DNA from: an uncultured bacterium
GTDB lineage: Bacteria; Planctomycetota; JAJSAM01; JAJVHW01
Reading direction: 5' to 3'
DNA length: 64,000 nucleotides
Assembly: GCA_937996235.1 (NCBI GenBank)
Contig: CALKVK010000016.1
Span: forward strand, 1-64,000
Both the position numbers and the translations under genes were made by a program. The notes below the pieces were generated by a model. It ran no database searches and was not told the origin of the DNA. It was given only the letters and a program-made list of their open reading frames with translations. Shown here one piece after another: positions 56,556-64,000 of the stretch (its first letter is position 1; each line of letters starts with the position of its first letter).

Positions 56556-57119
56556 TCAACGCGGTCCGGCCGAAGCGAGCAGACGCTTCCGCAGCGCCTG
56601 GAGCTTCGTCCGCAGGGTGCGGTCGATCACGCGGTCCCCGACGCGCAGACGCGCGCCGCCGAGGACCGCCGGATCCACCGTCTCGTGCATCCGCACGGTC
56701 TTGCCGCTCGCCGCCTCGAGCCGCGCGACGAGATCGCGCCGCAGCGCCTCGTCGAGCGGGACGGCGACGGTCACGTGCGCGTGGATGCGGTTCTCCGCCT
56801 GGTCGCGGAAGCGCTCGAACTGGTCGGCGATGTTGTCGAGGGTCGCCTCGCGGCCCTTGTCGATCAGCACGCGCACGAGTCCGAGCACGGGGCGCGAGAC
56901 GCGGCCCTCGAGGGCGCGCTGCATCACCGCCCACTTCTGGTCGCGGTCCACGCGCGGCGAGAAGAGGAAGTCGCGCACGGTGCGCCCCCCGGGCGCGAGC
57001 AGCGCGGCGTCGAGCGCGCGCAGCTCGTCGAGCACGTCGCCGACCTTCTGCTGCTCCGCGGCGACCTCGTAGAGGGCCTGGGCGTAGACGCGGGCGATGG
57101 TCTGGCTGACGTTCGGCAC
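56556..57119 (-). CDS. atpH: ATP synthase delta subunit (OSCP)
   Basis: 187 aa. N-terminal helical domain (SQTIARVYAQALYEVAAEQQKVGDVLDELRALDAAL) and the C-terminal OSCP block (HVTVAVPLDEALRRDLVARLEAASGKTVRMHETVDPAVLGGARLRVGDRVIDRTLRTKLQALRKRL). It links F1 to the b-subunit stator. Seven bases separate it from atpF. Confidence 0.95.
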   Translation of the reverse strand: MPNVSQTIARVYAQALYEVAAEQQKVGDVLDELRALDAALLAPGGRTVRDFLFSPRVDRDQKWAVMQRALEGRVSRPVLGLVRVLIDKGREATLDNIADQFERFRDQAENRIHAHVTVAVPLDEALRRDLVARLEAASGKTVRMHETVDPAVLGGARLRVGDRVIDRTLRTKLQALRKRLLASAGPR

Positions 57120-57126
57120 CGCGCCC

Positions 57127-57711
57127 TCAGTTCCTCGCGGCCTCGGCGGCGTCGCCGAGCGCCTGCTCGGCGAGGCGGCGCTGGTCGTCGGCCGTCAGCG
57201 CGCGGCCGAGCAGCTTGCCGGCCGCGAGCAGCGTCAGGTCCACGGTCTGCGCGCGGATCTCCGCACGCGCCTTGTCGACCTCGAGCGAGAGCTCGCGCTT
57301 CGCGCGGTCGCGCTGCGCCTCGATCTCGGCCTGCGCCTTCGCCTGGATGTCGGCGGCCGCGGCCTTCGCCGCGGTGCGCGACTCGGCGATGATCGCCTGC
57401 GCCTCGCGCTGCGCCTCCTCGAGCATCTTCTTGTTCGACTCGGCGAGTTCGCGCGTCGCCTTCTCGATCGCCGCCGCCTGCTCGAGGCTGTCGGAGATGC
57501 GCTTCTCGCGCGCGGCGAGGCCCGCCACGATCGGTCCCCACGCGAACTTGCGCAGCACCAGGACGAGCGCGACGAAGATGCCGAGCGCCCAGAGCGAGGC
57601 GGCCCAGTTCGCGGGATCCGCGAAGTCGAGCGGGTTGATCCCGTGCCCCGCACCTTCGTGCGCGGCCCCGTGTCCCGCCTCGGTCCCCTCGGTGGCCAGG
57701 AGATACAGCAT
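57127..57711 (-). CDS. atpF: ATP synthase Fo b subunit
   Basis: 194 aa from ATG 57711; upstream in-frame codons belong to the intergenic region. One membrane helix (WAASLWALGIFVALVLVLRKFAW) is preceded by a His/Gly-rich ~30-residue N-terminus. A long charged coiled coil follows (AREKRISDSLEQAAAIEKATRELAESNKKMLEEAQREAQAIIAESR). The peripheral stalk. A single atpF-like gene is present, so a homodimer is expected. Confidence 0.95.
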   Translation of the reverse strand: MLYLLATEGTEAGHGAAHEGAGHGINPLDFADPANWAASLWALGIFVALVLVLRKFAWGPIVAGLAAREKRISDSLEQAAAIEKATRELAESNKKMLEEAQREAQAIIAESRTAAKAAAADIQAKAQAEIEAQRDRAKRELSLEVDKARAEIRAQTVDLTLLAAGKLLGRALTADDQRRLAEQALGDAAEAARN

Positions 57712-57832
57712 CGGCTCGCCCCTCGCGCTCCGCGTGCGCGCCCCCGTGGCGCGCACCCCATCTCACCCCCTCGTTCCCGGCCGCCGCGCACGCGGCGGCC
57801 GGGCTGGAGGTGTGGTCCGATCCGGGACGCGA

Positions 57833-58135
57833 CTACTGGCCGAGCTTGATCGCCGCCAGCACGTTGTTGTTCACGAGCAGCGCGATCACGCAGGCGAAGA
57901 GGCAGACGCCCTCGATGAAGGCCGCCGTCAGCACCGTGTTGCCCTTGATGTCGCCGGCCGCCTCGGGCTGACGCGCGATGGACTCGCACGCCGCCGCCGA
58001 GATCTTGCCGATGCCGACCGCGGCCGCGATCGCGGCAGCCGCCGCTCCCATCGCCGCACCGACGAAGCCCCAGGCCATCGCTCCGGACGACGCGGCCGGG
58101 GCAGCCTCCTGCGCGAGAAGAGTGACGAAGCTCAT
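57833..58135 (-). CDS. atpE: ATP synthase Fo c subunit
   Basis: 100 aa, longer than the usual 70-85 because of a ~20-residue N-terminal extension (LLAQEAAPAASSGAMAWG). Two helices: AAMGAAAAAIAAAVGIGKISAAACESIARQPEA and TVLTAAFIEGVCLFACVIALLVNNN. The ion-carrying Glu is in AFIEGV. The following residue is Gly, not the Ser/Thr of Na+ types, so protons are the likely coupling ion. Confidence 0.96.
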   Translation of the reverse strand: MSFVTLLAQEAAPAASSGAMAWGFVGAAMGAAAAAIAAAVGIGKISAAACESIARQPEAAGDIKGNTVLTAAFIEGVCLFACVIALLVNNNVLAAIKLGQ

Positions 58136-58227
58136 CGGACACCTCCGTAGGCGGGACGTCTCGCCCGCGTGACTCAGTTGTGCGCGGACGACCACGGCCC
58201 GCGCGCGTTGCAGCTCGGAACCGTCGA

Positions 58228-59076
58228 CTAGTGCTCGTGGGAGAGCGAGGCCCCCACGAACACGGTGCTCAGAATGGTGAAGATGTAGGCCTGGATGAAC
58301 GCGATCGCGATCTCGAACGCGGTGATCGCGAAGAACCCGAACGCGCTCGCGCCCTTCACGGCGATGGCCGAGCCGACGCTCAGGCCCGTCATGACCAGGA
58401 AGCCGGAGAGCACGGCGAGGATGATGTGCCCGGCGGTCATGTTGGCCGCGAGGCGGATCATCAGCGCGAACGGCTTCACGACGATCCCGACCACCTCGAT
58501 GGGCAGGAGCAGGGGCCAGCGCACCCACCACGGCGCGGGCGGCGCGAGGTGGGCGACGAACCCGATGGGCCCGTGCTCGTAGAACCCGGCGCCGACGATC
58601 ACGAGCAGCACCGTGCCGAACGAGAGCCCGCCCGTGATCCACCAGAGGCCCGTGGCCGTGTGCCCGAAGGGCTGCGGCAGCAGGCCGATCAGGTTGCAGA
58701 ACAGGATGAAGAAGAAGTAGCTGCAGAACAGGCCGACGAGGAAGGGCTTCTTGTAGTGGTGCGGCATGTTCGGCTGCAGCATCCCGTCGCGGACGAACTG
58801 CACGACGATCTCCAGCACGTGCGCCAGGCCGCGCGGCATGCGCCCCTCGGCCTGCGCGCGCCGCGCCTCCGCGCCGGCCAGGCAGCCGACGACCAGCAGC
58901 GCGAGCGCGGCCGCGAGCATCATCACGACGAAGTTCGTGATGCCGAGCTGCTTGCAGATCGCGATGCGGTCGAGGTGCAGCTCCCACCGGTAGAGGTGCA
59001 GGCTCCACGAGTTCCAGGTGTGCTGGAACGGATCGCTCGAACCGAGCAGGGTCGGCAGGGCGGGCAGGGCGGGCAT
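58228..59076 (-). CDS. atpB: ATP synthase Fo a subunit
   Basis: 282 aa with five to six membrane helices. The essential Arg lies in FALMIRLAANMTAGHIILAVLSGF. Other family blocks: PYLVGLFCSYFFFILFCNLIGLLPQP and AFEIAIAFIQAYIFTILSTVFVG. It forms the proton half-channels beside the c-ring. Four bases from the upstream subunit I gene. Confidence 0.96.
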   Translation of the reverse strand: MPALPALPTLLGSSDPFQHTWNSWSLHLYRWELHLDRIAICKQLGITNFVVMMLAAALALLVVGCLAGAEARRAQAEGRMPRGLAHVLEIVVQFVRDGMLQPNMPHHYKKPFLVGLFCSYFFFILFCNLIGLLPQPFGHTATGLWWITGGLSFGTVLLVIVGAGFYEHGPIGFVAHLAPPAPWWVRWPLLLPIEVVGIVVKPFALMIRLAANMTAGHIILAVLSGFLVMTGLSVGSAIAVKGASAFGFFAITAFEIAIAFIQAYIFTILSTVFVGASLSHEH

Positions 59077-59079
59077 GCG

Positions 59080-59526
59080 CTAGCGGGTGCTCCCCGCGGT
59101 CTCGCGACCGCGCGCGGCGACCGAGGTCGCCCGCGCACCCGTCGCCGACGAGACCCGCACCGCGCCGCCCCGGTACAGGACCGGCGCATTGTAGGTCCGC
59201 CACGTGAGCCAGCACAGGTAGACGAAGAACGTGGCGCAGTACGTGAGGCAGAACGCGTTGACGTCGGTGCCGCTCTCGGGCCGCATGAACCAGATCCCGA
59301 CGCCCCCCACGATCATCAGGCGGAGGATGAAGGTCTGCAGCGTCGCCTGCATGCCGTTGTGGTGGAAGAGGCGCATCGAGCGGCCGATCACCGCCATCTC
59401 GACGACGAGGCTGATCAGGCCGGCGAACGTGCCCGCGTAGACGCCCGACATGACGCGCGGACTCGTGCCCGAGTAGGCGAAGACGCCCCACTGGGCGAGC
59501 ACGAAGGCGGCGACGAGACCCGTCAC
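59080..59526 (-). CDS. atpI: ATP synthase subunit I-like membrane protein
   Basis: About 148 aa from GTG 59526 (VTGLVAAFVLAQWGVF). A CTG at 59553 overlapping the previous stop would give 157 aa; no ATG exists at the right place, so the start is open. Four membrane helices are visible: VTGLVAAFVLAQWGVF, AGTFAGLISLVVEMAVIG, FILRLMIVGGVGIWF and CLTYCATFFVYLCWL. The pattern and position fit the UncI/AtpI group, thought to help c-ring assembly. Confidence 0.75.
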   Translation of the reverse strand: MTGLVAAFVLAQWGVFAYSGTSPRVMSGVYAGTFAGLISLVVEMAVIGRSMRLFHHNGMQATLQTFILRLMIVGGVGIWFMRPESGTDVNAFCLTYCATFFVYLCWLTWRTYNAPVLYRGGAVRVSSATGARATSVAARGRETAGSTR

Positions 59527-59549
59527 GCCGAGCGCGTGCTGGAGCGGCG

Positions 59550-59774
59550 TCAGCTTCGGATCCGACCCGTCTCGCGCACGATCCCGTAGGTCGCCGCCAG
59601 GAAGCCCAGCAGCGAGCCCGTGATCGTCAGCCACGGATCCGTGTCCAGCCGCCGGTCCGCCCACCACCCCCCGAGAACGAAGAGCAGCAAGGTCAGGCAG
59701 TACTGCAGGCCCACGTGGGTGTAGCGTAGCCACTTCGACTCCGCCCGCTCGTCGGGGGCTCGTTCGGGGTCCAC
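59550..59774 (-). CDS. AtpZ/AtpI-family small membrane protein
   Basis: 74 aa with two helices: YTHVGLQYCLTLLLFVLGGWWADRRL and WLTITGSLLGFLAATYGIVR. This matches the AtpZ/putative F0F1-ATPase subunit family that opens many atp operons and may aid assembly or Mg2+ supply. It is the first gene of the operon, so the promoter should be in 59775-60032, where I see no clear -35/-10 pair. Confidence 0.85.
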   Translation of the reverse strand: MDPERAPDERAESKWLRYTHVGLQYCLTLLLFVLGGWWADRRLDTDPWLTITGSLLGFLAATYGIVRETGRIRS

Positions 59775-60032
59775 TGCACCTGCGGCGGGGTTGTCGCCGC
59801 CCCTCGCCGCACCCCTTCCTGGAGGACTTCGGCCCTCCCGCCGGGGGTAAAGCCGCGGAGCTTACGCGCGGCCGCGCGGCACCGCCTGGAAAATCACCGC
59901 GGGGCCGGTCTGCCGCCGCGTGACGTTTTGGTCAGCCGAGCTCCATCTCGTTGACGGAAAACGTCTTGCACCGATTCCGCGCGGGGCGCGGAGGAGCCGC
60001 GCGCAGCTCGCGCGCGCTCACGCCGGGACGCC

Positions 60033-60302
60033 TCAGAACGGCGTCTTCGAGATCTCGCCGCTGTAGTCCTTGCGCATCTGCTGCGTGTCGAACGGCTGCC
60101 AGTCGTCGCGGTCGTCCGAGAGCCACTTCGGGATCTGGTACGGCGACATCAGGATGTCGACGGGGACCGTGACCCAGAGCGCCGGGTTCGTGATCCCGCC
60201 CTCGAGGTCGTCGCCGGCCACGCGCCGCGACGTGTAGCAGCCGGTCGTGCCGAGCAGCAGGACCAGGGCGGGCAGCAGGACGTACTTCTTGCTCATGCTC
60301 AT
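60033..60302 (-). CDS. small hypothetical lipoprotein
   Basis: 89 aa from ATG 60302, GGAG 7 bases upstream. Signal KKYVLLPALVLLLGTTGC with lipobox T-T-G-C. The mature part (GDDLEGGITNPALWVTVPVDILMSPYQIPKWLSDDRDDWQPFDT) resembles YceK-like small lipoproteins with a PVDILMSP-type phrase, though I am not certain. It precedes the atp operon on the same strand with a 258-base gap. Confidence 0.75.
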   Translation of the reverse strand: MSMSKKYVLLPALVLLLGTTGCYTSRRVAGDDLEGGITNPALWVTVPVDILMSPYQIPKWLSDDRDDWQPFDTQQMRKDYSGEISKTPF

Positions 60303-60395
60303 GGCGGGCTCCAACGGCGGTCGGCCGGATGGTCCGGCAGCCTTTCCCGCATCGGCGTCCGGCCGGGCCCACTGAAGCAGCGTCTGGCGCGGCCG

Positions 60396-63300
60396 TCAGC
60401 GCATCCGGCCGAGCGCCGCGCGGGCGTCCGCGGCCCACGGCGCGTCCGGCGCGAGCTCGAGGGCGCGCTCGAGCGAGGCGCGGGCCGCGGACCGGTCGCC
60501 GCGGACCTCGAGCGTGAGGCCGAGGTGGTAGTGCGCGTCCGGGCTCGCCCCCTTGCTCAGCTCGAGCGCCCGGCGCAGCTCGCGCTCGGCGGCCGCGTGG
60601 TTGTCGCGGCGGAGGAGCACCCAGCCGAGCGTGTCGGCGACGGCGGCGTTCTCGGGTGCCAGCTCGACGGCGCGCCGGGCGAGCTCCTGGGCGCGCGCGA
60701 GATCGTCGCGCGAGTCCGCGAGCACGAGCGCGAGGTCGTTGACGGCCGGCAGATAGTCCGGATCGAGGCGCAGCGCCTCCTCGAAGTGGCGGCGCGCGTC
60801 GGCGAGCCGTCCCGCGGCGTGGAGCAGGATGCCCGCCTGCGCCCAGAACCGGGCGCCGCCGAGTCCCGCGTCGAGCGCGACGTCGTAGGCGGCCACCGCC
60901 CCGGCCGGGTCCCCGCGCTTCTCCAGCAGCGCACCCAGGAGCAGTCCGGCGCGCGGGTCCTGCGGCAGGGCGCGGCGCAGGAGCGCGAGCGCCGCGTCGA
61001 GCTCGCCCTGGGCGATGCGGAGCTCCGCCCAGAGCGTGGCGCACTCGCCCTCCGCGCTCCCCTCGGCCGGCAGGACCTCGGCCGCCTCGGCCGTGCGCTT
61101 CTGCGTGAGCAGCAGGCGCGCGAGCGCGAGACGGGGCGCGAGCCACTCCCCGCGCAGGCTGCGCGCCCGCCGCAGCGCGCTCTCCGCGTCGGCGGGGCGC
61201 TGCGCGCGGGTGTACGCCGCGCCGGCCGCGAGCCAGGCCGCCGCCTGCTCGGGCCGCGCCCGCGTGAGCTCCTCGGCGAGGGAGGCCGCACCGGGGCCGT
61301 CGTCGAGCGCCAGCGCCGCGCGCAGGCGCCAGAGGAGGAGCAACGGATGACGCTGCGTCGCCGCGAGCAGCGCATCGAGCTCCCGCACGGCCTCGGCGGC
61401 GCGCCCGACCCCGATCAGCGCCGCCGCCCGCGCTCCGCGCAGAGCCGGAGTGGCCGCGACTCCCGCCGCAGCCTGGTCGGCGAGGGCGCGCTCGGACTCG
61501 GTGAGCGCCGCCGCCCAGTCGCCGCGGCGGGCCAGCGCGAGAGCCAGGACCGTGCGCGTGCGCCAGTCCCCGGGACTCCGCTCGAGCAGGCTCCGGCTCG
61601 TCTCGACGGCCTCGTCCGAGCCCAGGCGCCGGAGGTCGGCGAGCGCGCGCGCGGCGGGCAGGACCGGGAGCGCCTCGCCGAGGCGCTCGATCTCGTCGAG
61701 GCCCGCGACGGACTCCGCGTCGCTCCGCAGCGCGTCGCGCAGCGCGGCCGCGAGCTCGACGCGCGCACGCTCGGACCCGGGCTCGGCCGCGAGGACCTCG
61801 CGCAACAGGAGGACGCGCCGCCCGGGGGCCGAATCGCCGAGCGCCTGCGCGAGCCGGCGCGCGACGCGCGGGGGAGCGCCGGGACGCCGATGGAGCGCCT
61901 CCAGGGAGGCCAGCGCGACGGTGGCGTCGCCGTGGGCCAGAGCGCCGAGGGCACGCAGGTACTCCGCGGCTCCGCCGGTCTCCGTGTCGGGCGGCAGCAG
62001 CGCGTCGAGTCGCGACGGGTCGCCGCCACGGTCGAACAGCAGGTCCGCGAGGAACGCGCGCGCCTCCCCGTCGGTCGGGTCGCCTGCCAGGCGCTCGCGC
62101 AGGATCGCCTCGGCGCCCTCGGCGTTCCCCGCGAGCAGCTCGACGCGCGCACGGGCGAGCGGCGCGCTCGCGTCACCGTCGTCCCCCCCGGGCGCGTCCG
62201 CGAGGGCGCGCCGCGCCTCCGCGACGTCGCCGCAGAGCGCGAGGAGGACGGCACGCTCGGCCCGGTCCGGGAGCGCCCACGACTCCACGCTGCGGCGCGC
62301 CGCCCGGGCCTCGTCGGCGGCGACCAGCGCGGCGACGTACGCGTGACGCAGCGCGGCGGTCGCCGCCGGCCGGGCGACCCACGGCGCGAGGACGCGCGCC
62401 GCCTCGAGCGGGGCGCCGTCGGCCACGAGCGTGCGCGCGAGGAGCCACGCGGCGTCCGCGTCGTCGGGGCGCGCGGCGAGCGCGCGCTGCGCGAAGCGGC
62501 GGGCCTCGCCGAGGAGCCCCTCGAGGAGCAGCTCGCGCGCGAGCGAGCGCACGGTCGCCGCATCGAGGTCCGGCGCCGCGAGGAGCTCGCCGGCGAGGCG
62601 CTCGAGCGCCGCCGCGTCGTGCCGTCTGGCGGCGACGAGCAGCAGCACCACGCGCGCCTCCGCGGACGACGCAGGATCGGCGGCGGCGCGGCGCGCGCTC
62701 GCGTCGGCCGCGGCGAAGTCTCCCGCGGCGAGCGCCGCCTGCGCGTCGAGCACGAGCAGTTCCGGGGCGTCGGGCGCCGCCGCACGCAGGCGCGCCGCCG
62801 CGGTCCCGAGCGCGCCGCGCCGCGCGAACTCGAGGCGTGCCAGGCGGGAGAGCGAGAAGCGGTCCTCGCGTGCCGCCGCCGCCTTCGACCAGTCCTCCTC
62901 GGCCGCATCGAGGTCGCGCGCGAGGAACGCGGCGTCGCCGGCCGCCAGCAGGACGTCGGGATCCTGCGGCGCCGTGCGGCGCATGCTCGCGGCGATCTCG
63001 GCGGCGAGCGGGGCGCCGCCCGCCGCGGCGGCGCGCGCGACGAGCGCCGGCGCGCACGACGGCGGCGTCTCGCGCGACGCGGCGCAGTCGCGCAGCACGC
63101 GCGCCGCCCCCGCCGCGTCGCCGTCGCGGAGCTGCGCCGTGGCCAGCGCGAGAGCGAGCTCGGGATCCGGGCGCAGCGCGAGCGCTCGCTCGAGCGCCGG
63201 GCGCGGCTCGCCGAGCGGCGGCGACGCGAACGTGAGCGCGAGCGCGAGCCCGTGCGCCGCGGTCGCGTCGTCGGGCTCCTCGGCGAGGCGCTCCGTCGCC

Positions 63301-63995
63301 GCCCGCTGCAGCACCTCCCAGAAGGCGCGCGGGACGGCAGCGCCCGCGGGGTCGGCCTGCAGCCGGCAGCGCGCGGCGGCGACGCGCAGGCCGAGCGGAG
63401 CGTCGCGGCGCTCCAGCGCGCGATCGTACGCGGCGACGGCCTCGTCGAGTCGGCCGAGGCGCGAGAGGGCCCAGGCCTCGACGTCGCGCGCCCGCACACC
63501 GGCTGCCTGCGCGTGCTCGAGTGCGGCGGTGACGTCTCCCGAGAGCGCCGCGCGCCGCGCCAGGATCTCGTGCGCGACGGCATCGCCGGCGTCGGACGCG
63601 AGCAGACCCTCCGCGAGCGACCGCGCCTCGTCCGCGTCGCCCTGCGCCGTGAGGCCGAGCGCGAGCAGCCGCCGCGCGCGGACGTCGTCCGGCCGGTCCC
63701 GCAGGATCGCGCGCGCCGCGGCGACGGCGTCGGCCGTGCGCCCGTCCTCGAGTGCGGTGTTCCCCCGGGCGAGGAGCTCGGAGCGCCCCTTCGCCGCCGC
63801 GTGACGGACGAGCGCGTAGCCGAGCGCGAGCCCGCCGACGAGCAGCACGGCCGCACCGAGGACGAGGCGCCGACGACGTCCGCGCCCGCGGCGCGGGGCC
63901 GGACGGTCGCGGCCGCACGCGGCGCAGCGCGCGGCGTCCGCGGCCAGATCGGCGCCGCAGTAGCACGTCCGCAGCCCTGTCTCGCTCGCTGTCAC
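60396..63995 (-). CDS. giant zinc-ribbon, membrane-anchored TPR protein (may extend past the window)
   Basis: 1199 aa from GTG 63995, only five bases from the window edge, so a longer N-terminus cannot be excluded. Residues ~10-30 are a zinc ribbon (C-Y-C-G ... C-A-A-C-G), a Gly/Arg stretch follows, then one membrane helix (LVLGAAVLLVGGLALGYALV). The remaining ~1100 residues are an unbroken series of about thirty 34-residue TPR units of very Ala/Leu/Arg-rich type; the final ones are clear (PDYLPAVNDLALVLADSRDDLARAQELARRAVELAPENAAVADTLGWVLLRR). It is probably a large periplasmic or cytoplasmic scaffold. The ribbon N-terminal to the anchor suggests a cytoplasmic N-terminus. Confidence 0.85.
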   Translation of the reverse strand: MTASETGLRTCYCGADLAADAARCAACGRDRPAPRRGRGRRRRLVLGAAVLLVGGLALGYALVRHAAAKGRSELLARGNTALEDGRTADAVAAARAILRDRPDDVRARRLLALGLTAQGDADEARSLAEGLLASDAGDAVAHEILARRAALSGDVTAALEHAQAAGVRARDVEAWALSRLGRLDEAVAAYDRALERRDAPLGLRVAAARCRLQADPAGAAVPRAFWEVLQRAATERLAEEPDDATAAHGLALALTFASPPLGEPRPALERALALRPDPELALALATAQLRDGDAAGAARVLRDCAASRETPPSCAPALVARAAAAGGAPLAAEIAASMRRTAPQDPDVLLAAGDAAFLARDLDAAEEDWSKAAAAREDRFSLSRLARLEFARRGALGTAAARLRAAAPDAPELLVLDAQAALAAGDFAAADASARRAAADPASSAEARVVLLLVAARRHDAAALERLAGELLAAPDLDAATVRSLARELLLEGLLGEARRFAQRALAARPDDADAAWLLARTLVADGAPLEAARVLAPWVARPAATAALRHAYVAALVAADEARAARRSVESWALPDRAERAVLLALCGDVAEARRALADAPGGDDGDASAPLARARVELLAGNAEGAEAILRERLAGDPTDGEARAFLADLLFDRGGDPSRLDALLPPDTETGGAAEYLRALGALAHGDATVALASLEALHRRPGAPPRVARRLAQALGDSAPGRRVLLLREVLAAEPGSERARVELAAALRDALRSDAESVAGLDEIERLGEALPVLPAARALADLRRLGSDEAVETSRSLLERSPGDWRTRTVLALALARRGDWAAALTESERALADQAAAGVAATPALRGARAAALIGVGRAAEAVRELDALLAATQRHPLLLLWRLRAALALDDGPGAASLAEELTRARPEQAAAWLAAGAAYTRAQRPADAESALRRARSLRGEWLAPRLALARLLLTQKRTAEAAEVLPAEGSAEGECATLWAELRIAQGELDAALALLRRALPQDPRAGLLLGALLEKRGDPAGAVAAYDVALDAGLGGARFWAQAGILLHAAGRLADARRHFEEALRLDPDYLPAVNDLALVLADSRDDLARAQELARRAVELAPENAAVADTLGWVLLRRDNHAAAERELRRALELSKGASPDAHYHLGLTLEVRGDRSAARASLERALELAPDAPWAADARAALGRMR

Positions 63996-64000
63996 GCGCG

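Overview
The window is about 70% GC and densely coded on both strands. No rRNA or ribosomal-protein genes are present, so the taxon cannot be fixed. Three traits point to a Planctomycetota-like bacterium: an ECF sigma factor fused through a membrane helix to a large exported domain, many secreted proteins made of carboxypeptidase-regulatory or beta-sandwich repeats, and a Gram-negative style set of lipoproteins. This is inference; another high-GC, environmental, large-genome lineage remains possible.

Layout. (1) 0-6.2 kb: a secreted protein with 23 Asp-x-x-Cys-(Gly) units and a Tat-like leader. Across a 378-base gap from a divergent membrane propeller-like gene lies a radical SAM/SPASM peptide maturase, translationally coupled to a HEAT-repeat membrane protein. 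I read this as a candidate multi-core RiPP or modified-repeat-protein locus, the most interesting item here. (2) 6.2-17 kb: secreted repeat proteins (carboxypeptidase-like, YadA-head/peptidase S74, beta-helix), a ParDE pair, a lipoprotein and the sigma-factor fusion. A decayed second copy of the S74 domain lies at 6.45-6.69 kb. (3) 17-23.4 kb: an accessory zone with lower GC. It holds a REP-like palindrome family together with its RAYT transposase, a VapBC-type pair, a broken UPF0175/DUF3368 pair, and a 2.7-kb island bounded by tRNA-Arg(CCU) and a copy of its 3' part. The island carries an IS3 remnant and a decapitated polymorphic-toxin tip with its putative immunity gene. (4) 23.5-41.7 kb: envelope and metabolic genes, including a tightly overlapping operon of thiolase, a His-less Rieske-like protein, AtuA/DUF1446, phosphate acyltransferase, transglutaminase and a Pro/Ala-rich protein. 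(5) 41.7-43.3 kb: no credible gene. Instead there is a chain of perfect hairpins ending in a strong terminator, a candidate ~1.1-kb structured non-coding RNA. (6) 43.4-52 kb: PtsN-like protein, MoxR AAA/VWA pair, UMF1-type MFS transporter, GH130-like and DUF885 proteins, and an ArsR/SRPBCC pair. (7) 52-59.8 kb: a complete F1Fo ATP synthase operon on the minus strand (atpZ-like, I, B, E, F, H, A, G, D, C). (8) 60-64 kb: a small lipoprotein and a giant zinc-ribbon/TPR membrane protein reaching the window edge.

Recurring architecture: many operons use 4-base ATGA/GTGA overlaps. Several regulators (ParD, VapB-like, ArsR) have a good -35/-10 pair placed so that transcription should begin at or next to the start codon, which predicts leaderless mRNAs. 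All functional calls come from motif recognition by eye; no database search or folding program was run.
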